A DNA stretch of 64,000 nucleotides, from assembly GCF_030247185.1 (NCBI RefSeq), contig NC_080572.1:156739080-156803079 (forward strand), given 5' to 3'. The translations under genes were made by a program, and so were the position numbers. Below the pieces are notes generated by a model. It was not told the origin of the DNA. It was given only the letters and a program-made list of their open reading frames with translations, and did not search any database. Positions 58,956 through 64,000 of this stretch are shown here, piece after piece. The stretch comes from Malaya genurostris (taxonomy: Eukaryota > Arthropoda > Insecta > Diptera > Culicidae). Within the stretch, counting starts at the first letter, position 1. The number at the start of each line of letters is the position of its first letter.

Positions 58956-59792
58956 TTTTTTTTACAGTGCAAACAACTGGCAGCTGTGACGTAATCGCTC
59001 TTGTCGGAAGCGAAACTAGCTTTGCAAACGACACACAATTTATCTGCTCGCAGTGGCGATAGAATCAAAACTGATCCAATTTTTGTTAAGAGGTTTCTTT
59101 ATACGTGATTTTGTTTGTAGCTTTTTCAGTAATGGGCGGTCTTAACGGCTATAAAAATAACAGCATACAGAATTTTAATGTCGTTTATTTCATTTTGGAT
59201 TTACACTTCATTGGAAGAAGTTATCAGGATGCTGTACGGGATTAATTCCTGCCTTTCAGAAGGACCAAGTTGTGGTACTCACTACGATATTAAGCAATGA
59301 TCGAAACATTTTTCTCGAACGATTTGTTGTACAGCAGCAAATATTATGTTTTCTTCCTCGGAACGCGTTCTGATTGGCTGGTGTTGATATGGGTCAAATG
59401 AGACAGGTTTTTCAGTAGTGTACTATTGAAATACTTCAATGCTTTTTCTATACACGCTTAAGTTGAAAAATTTCGATTCTATTGGTAGTTAGATTATTTA
59501 AAGCTATGAGCTTTAAAAATACGAGAAATGCAAACGCGCGTAATGAATTATCCTCTTTGATACTCGTTTATACCAAACATTTCAGAAAAGTTTAATTTTG
59601 AACTGTTTGAGATTACGTCACACAACTGAAAATTTTATCATAAAATTGTGATCATATTCCCGATGGCATGTAGCAAAAATAATGTTGATTCGTTAGATAC
59701 AACAAGAGATATTCACGATCAAAAACTTATCACTCTCTCAGAGGGTAAATTTTGTAAAGGCACCCCATAGTAAAGTAAGTCGTATTCACGAC
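58950..59792 (+). mobile_element. family G copy F (5'-truncated)
   Basis: It starts inside the family body ('gacgtaatcgctcttgt', as in copy D), then 'ggatgctgtacgggat' and the CCAAT-type promoter segment shared with copy E ('gcgttctgattggctggtg', 'agtagtgtactattgaaa'). It ends 'agtaagtcgtattcacgac'. Left end absent; no histone relic. The right end abuts the 3' UTR of an I element. Confidence 0.75.
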
Positions 59793-61636
59793 AAAATATT
59801 TTCAAACGGGGTAAAAAGGGGATGTGGGAACCAAATTTCTGAACGACAGAGACCTAATGAGTTACCATCGAGATGGTGAAAAGATAGGGAAGGGGGAGCG
59901 AAAAAGTTAGTGATAAAAACAAGATCTTGTTAGTTCCAATGAAGATGTTGGACAGGGACGGTCATCGAGAGAAAGTACAATCAGCTCAGTATTCTCCGTG
60001 GAATACTCAATACCCATTTAAATAGCCCATGTCGACAAATTGTCGAGGGTATCTTGCAGTGGTCCTTGGGGATCGGCAGCTTTTGGTCCTATAATAGACA
60101 CAACGCTGTCGTCGATAAGTTGTCTTAGTGTGCAAGATGTGTTGATACATTCATCAATGTTGTTTACGAAAAAGTTGTATAAAAGGGGGCACAAGCATGA
60201 GCCCTGAGGAAGACCCATGTAACTGAATCGTATTATCGACAATTAACCATGCGCGAAATACATGTATTTCTCGGACAATAGATCGTACAAAAAATTATTC
60301 GAAATTGGTACAAAGACCATGCTGATGCAACTTCTCGGATAGGATGTTCATGGGAACTGTGTCAAAAGCCCTCTTGGTGTCTAGAAAAACTGACGCCATT
60401 TGTTCTTTACGAGCAAATGCCATTTAATTTCTGTTGAGAGCAACGCAAGACAATCGATCGTTCCTTTGCCTCTGCGAAAGCCAAATTGTGTATCTGAAAG
60501 TAAGCCATTAGTGTCGACCCATTTGTCTAGACGCAACAGAATCATTTTTTCGAACAATTTCTGGATACAGGAATCGGCATAGCAATCGGCCGATACGAAT
60601 GATCGGAGGCTAGTTTTTCTGGTTTTTGAATGGCGATAACTTTTACTTGTCTCCAGTCATGTGGGATAATATTATCCTCAAGAACCCTATTGAATAAATT
60701 CAATTACCCCCCTTTTTCAGAGTCAGGCAAATTTTTCAACAAGTTGAATTTGATTTTGTCTAACCCCGGAGCTTTATTGTTATACGATCAGAGCGCAAGT
60801 TAGAACTCTACCATCGAAAAAGGTTTTCGTTTCTGTTTGATGAGGCGACGCGCATGATTGTCTGTTCCGGAACAGAGTCAGGGCATACCTTTTTAGCGAA
60901 ATCGAATATCCAGCAGTTAGAATATTCTTCATTTTCGTTCGTGGTGTTGTGGTTGCGCATTCGTCGGGCTGTGATCCAAAGAGCGCTCATTGATATTTCT
61001 CTCGACAGTCTGCCTACGAATCGACGCCAATAACCGCTTTTCTTCGCTTTAACCAAGCTTTTCGTTTTAGCGTCTGATGCCGCATAGTTTCTATAATTAT
61101 CAGGTGCTCCGTTTTTCCTAAACTCGATAAATGCCGAAGCCCTCTTCGCGTTTAATTCTGAGCACTCTTTGTCGAACCACGAGTTGGGAGGACGGATGTT
61201 AGTTTTCGCGCCGGGTACACGTTTCGTCTGAGCTTGAATAGCGGTGTCGAGAATCAAGCCAGCCAAAAACGTGCACTCTTCCTCCGGAGGAAGTTCTTGT
61301 GTTGTTTCTAGTTTCTCAGATATCGAACTTGCGTAGCACTTCCTATCAATATTTCGTGTGAGTTCATACGAAACATTGATTTTCTCCGATGGTCTTAATC
61401 CGTAGGCGATAGAAATTACGATAGATATATGATCGCTACCGTGGGGATCAGAGATCACCTTCCACGTGCAGTCCAACCGTAGCGATGTCGAGCAAAGGGA
61501 TAAGTCCAGCGCACTTGATTTTGCTGGTGGTGCAGAAATTCGTGTAATTTCTCCCGTATTCAAGATAGTCATATTGAAGTTGTCGCAGATATCATGGATC
61601 ATAGCCGATCGGTTATCGTCGTGAAGACAATTCCAT
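59793..61636 (-). pseudogene. I-clade non-LTR element copy 2 (internally deleted)
   Basis: On the minus strand the order is endonuclease from 'GWNCLHDDNRSAMIHDICDN' and 'DPHGSDHISIVISIAYGL' (SDHxS; the first copy has SDHLP), then 'SWFDKECSELNAKRASAFIE' and 'GYWRRFVGRLSRE'. Decayed RT follows ('LFNRVLEDNIIPHD'-type at about 60650) and 'YMGLPQGSCLCPLLYNFFVN' (60230-60170). The RT C-terminus and RNase H are deleted, and a pyrimidine-rich 3' UTR runs to 59793. It is truncated 5' at 61636 within the endonuclease. Closely related to the copy at 28870-36088. Confidence 0.85.
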
Positions 61637-61842
61637 CCGAAAGAGGTGATGAAACTTCTTCGTTGGGTACAATGTGTTGAGGCTCCTAGCAGCTTTTCAA
61701 GTATTACATTTGATTTCGGGGTTGTTTTCTTCGTAGTGTTTTTAGTTTTACACGTATCAATAAACTTTGATCTTTATATGTTTGTGTATGGTAATCAGTT
61801 GATCTTGGCGATGTTCACTGACTTATATATGGGGTAGCAATT
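61637..61842. other. no gene seen
   Basis: Short AT-rich stretch between the I element and the next LTR-like region. Confidence 0.4.
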
Positions 61843-63487
61843 TGTAACGTTGTGGCATACCCACGCAAGTCATCTTTAACTGTTGTAACGATATTCCTTT
61901 ATTCTTATCTCTTCACTTTTGCCAAGGTCATGTGGTGACCTTCAAGCATGGCTTTAATCTTTTGCTTAATCATTCAAGGCTTAATTCATCAATGGAAACT
62001 AGACGCAATACAGTGCAACGGACGATAGCGACTCAAAAAAAAAATTCACAATGGTACTAATTGCTGCTTAATCTATCTAATTCAAATTTTACATCTTAAT
62101 CTATTTGTCTTACATCTAGCTCATATTCTCTCTCACAAATTACACGACCAGTTCATTCCTCCAAGATGATGTCTCTGGGGCCCCTTTCGATGCCGCTACG
62201 GTTGTACCGTGTCAATTCAACGCCATCCTAGTATCGCCCGACAGCCTGCTGCTGTAGCGTTGGGGAGGCTGTCTCACCTCTTACTCGTGTTACATGCACT
62301 GCTTACACCACGTCAGGGTGATCGTCCCTTTTGTCACTCAACCAGTGTATCACCGGCCGTGTCTTCAATGAGACTTCGTCCTAAAACGGTTCGTTGTCCT
62401 CGGGGAGTCGTGGCCCATCCATGGGCTTGGAGAACTGAATGATTACTATCTGTATCCCTTACTGTCCGTAAACGCTACACTTTTGCACAATTCTTCAAGG
62501 CGGAATCTAAAGGCGATCGCAGTGTGCGACAGAACGTTTTCAAACTGTAAATAAAAAGCCCTCTTTTTGAAGGCCTTTTGTTGGTTACTTGCTTTTGTCT
62601 TGAGAAGTTACGTCAATGCATGCAAATTGGCATAAATAGTGGTTTGTGGGTCACATCAGTTTACTGCTTGGAAGAACGTGCTGGGTAACCACTGACTTTT
62701 CTACCGTATCGATTTGTTGCCGGAATCTGTAGTATGGTGACTCGGATGGAAGTCAAGAGTGAAGACAATGGATGCTGAGCTCACTGGCTCGCACGTGGAC
62801 GATGGTTTCTTAACCTCACGACCTGCGTTTGAGGTGTGTGGTGATCTCTGAGATTATGGCTCAATTAGTTTCATGCACTCACTTCCAACGACACTAAATG
62901 AATTCGCCATGTGTCACCTTTGATTCCGATTCCTCTACTGATCTATTGTGTGATGCTTTGTTCTAATTCTAGTGGTAGCGTTGCGAGAGAAGGATGACTA
63001 TAGTTCTTAAGTCGATTATGTTTGAGTGAATAGATATAACTTTTTGTTTAATCTCGATCTTGTACGCAAGTAATTAAAATGACTGCACTCTAAGAAAATA
63101 CAACGGCATTTTTGTCGGCAAAATCTCGAAGTGTAACACAACATCATACAAGTCGAAACGAAATTTTTGCGGAGGTTTGCGCATCCGCAAAAATTTCGTG
63201 TGAGTGTTGACGTAAGATCTTGAAGAGGCTGATTTATCCTTACGCTGCACAATCTCGAACAAATTTTCTCCAAGTTGGACCTCGATGATTGTTTTATGCT
63301 GATTCACGGTACTACCATACAAAACTTATTAGCTAACGGTAACTGTTGTTTTCGTACATCTACGATGCCAAATCTTTTCCAAAAACTATTCCATTACCAC
63401 TGATTATGTGGAAAACTCTAAATTTTACATTATTGTCTAGTTAATCTATTGTCAATCGCATCTTCAACACCTGTGTTACTGATTAAG
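61843..63487 (-). other. leader/internal region of a gypsy element, no clear gene
   Basis: It starts TGTAACGTTGTGGC, which could be an LTR edge. It contains a hairpin (62550-62575 area, 'agccctctttttgaaggcc') and ends at a primer-binding-like site (63488-63497). Apart from the small frame at 63074-63322 nothing coding is visible. It may be a gypsy leader with the gag deleted, or a separate LTR. Confidence 0.3.
63074..63322 (-). CDS. hypothetical 82-codon frame, possible gag start
   Basis: It starts MYGSTVNQHKTIIEVQLGEN about 165 nt downstream of the primer-binding-like site on the same strand, the position expected for gag. I recognise no family domain. It may be chance. Confidence 0.25.
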   Translation of the reverse strand: MYGSTVNQHKTIIEVQLGENLFEIVQRKDKSASSRSYVNTHTKFLRMRKPPQKFRFDLYDVVLHFEILPTKMPLYFLRVQSF

Positions 63488-63497
63488 TTGGGCGCCA
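63488..63497 (-). promoter_or_regulatory. primer-binding-like site
   Basis: TGGCGCCCAA on the minus strand, identical to the site at 1951-1960. It follows the probable LTR at 63500-63868. Confidence 0.5.
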
Positions 63498-63499
63498 GA

Positions 63500-63868
63500 A
63501 ATTGCGCCGAGAAAATGTGTGCTATCTAATTTGAACTGAATGATTCTAGGTATGCAGCTTTGAAAAATGGTATTGAGTCATTTTGCGTATGTTTAAGCAC
63601 TTGTGTTTTGAACATCTATAAGTAAGCCTTTTTGAGAGATTGATGTTTCATTGATGGCTTTTAAGGATTGGATTGCTTTGCGTTTAATATTATCATTCTC
63701 CTTTTATACCGCTGCCGTTTATTACGAACTTGATACTTCAAAGTTACTGTCGACGAAACGGTTTCCAAATTTTGTTGAGGGGCCGGTTTCGCCAATCGTA
63801 CCAGGTTTTTTGGCGTACTCGCTCTTTGTCTGCAGTTATTTGCGTACATAGCTTAATGATAGGAGACG
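63500..63868 (-). repeat. probable LTR of a gypsy element
   Basis: It lies between an integrase C-terminus (ending 63869) and a primer-binding-like site (63488-63497), all on the minus strand. It contains a TATA-type box ('ggtataaaagga' on the minus strand, about 63711). The exact ends are uncertain; the 3' end may be '...ggcgcaatt'. Confidence 0.45.
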
Positions 63869-64000
63869 TCAATCTGCTTTGATATCCTTTGCGTGGTAAA
63901 CTCCGGTTTTCGAAGTCTTGATATCTTCTAAAAGATAGGTATTGCAGCTGTGAATTTGTTTTACGATACATGGTATAAACTTAGGTCCCAGCTTTTTCGT
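63869..64000 (-). CDS. gypsy integrase C-terminus (partial, runs off window)
   Basis: The minus-strand frame from the window edge reads 'KLGPKFIPCIVK', 'NTYLLEDIKTSKTGVYHAKD' and 'IKAD', then a stop at 63869-63871. This is the end of gypsy-group integrases (kLgPkf.pc.V......tY.led.....gvyHakdiKp). No break is visible in the part present. Confidence 0.75.
   Translation of the reverse strand, partial: TKKLGPKFIPCIVKQIHSCNTYLLEDIKTSKTGVYHAKDIKAD

Noticed and set aside
62209..62442. 77-codon plus-strand gene in the right-hand LTR region
   Set aside because: No homology or promoter; lies in probable LTR or leader sequence of opposite orientation.

Overview
The window is transposon-dense eukaryotic DNA that looks like a culicine mosquito (Aedes-like) chromosome. 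The evidence is the mixture of element types (LOA, R1, I, Jockey/Juan-like and CR1 non-LTR elements, Ty3/gypsy elements, Tc1/mariner relics, tRNA-derived SINEs) and dispersed repeats of a kind I associate with Aedes genomes (units built on 'ggaaccggaagtcggatcc', ends such as 'ctatatgagaaaggcaaaa'). Only one host protein gene is supported: three exons of a cytochrome b561 gene on the minus strand at 24337-25053. Nearly everything else is mobile DNA, most of it broken. I saw no bacterial genes, CRISPR array, rRNA or functional tRNA.

Layout. 1-5100: a minus-strand gypsy element (gag, start of pol, a long 5' LTR at 1963-3555) sits inside the RT of a plus-strand 17.6/297-like gypsy relic. 5105-8060: dispersed repeats, including a TA-flanked MITE with a long (AT)n core. 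8070-11129: LOA-type ORF2, minus strand. 12545-17872: R1-clade element with an open ORF1, a broken ORF2 and a tandemly repeated 3' UTR. 17873-23510: two copies of a dispersed family (here 'family G') and a mariner-type transposase relic. 23815-28395: I-element tail, the cytochrome b561 exons and culicine repeats. 28870-36088: an I-clade element interrupted by a family G copy and by a second TA-MITE. 36089-41209: an enlarged family G copy holding a hAT MITE, a (TAA)n field split by a mariner-type MITE and by a 580-bp-arm palindrome, and relics of a divergent histone H2B/H2A pair. 41850-48030: a Juan/Jockey-like element, minus strand, interrupted by a CR1 fragment. 48035-54870: a Tc1-like relic, culicine repeats, a SINE, a piggyBac-type MITE and unexplained AT-rich DNA. 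54870-58955: a CR1-clade element interrupted by a tRNA-Glu-like SINE. 58950-61636: another family G copy and a second I element. 61843-64000: LTR and integrase end of another gypsy element.

The most unusual item is family G: seven copies or fragments in 64 kb that share both ends (left GTACGGG..., right TCGTATTCACGAC, with GTCGTGAATACGA as a 13-bp inverted repeat). Their interiors differ: a 121-bp minisatellite with a TATA-type promoter in some, H2A/H2B histone gene relics and a CCAAT/TATA promoter in another. Copy D interrupts an I-element reading frame so cleanly that the pre-insertion site and the family ends can be read directly.

The elements do not form a pathway. The region is a nested graveyard in which relative ages can be read: for example I element, then family G copy D, and gypsy relic, then the second gypsy element.
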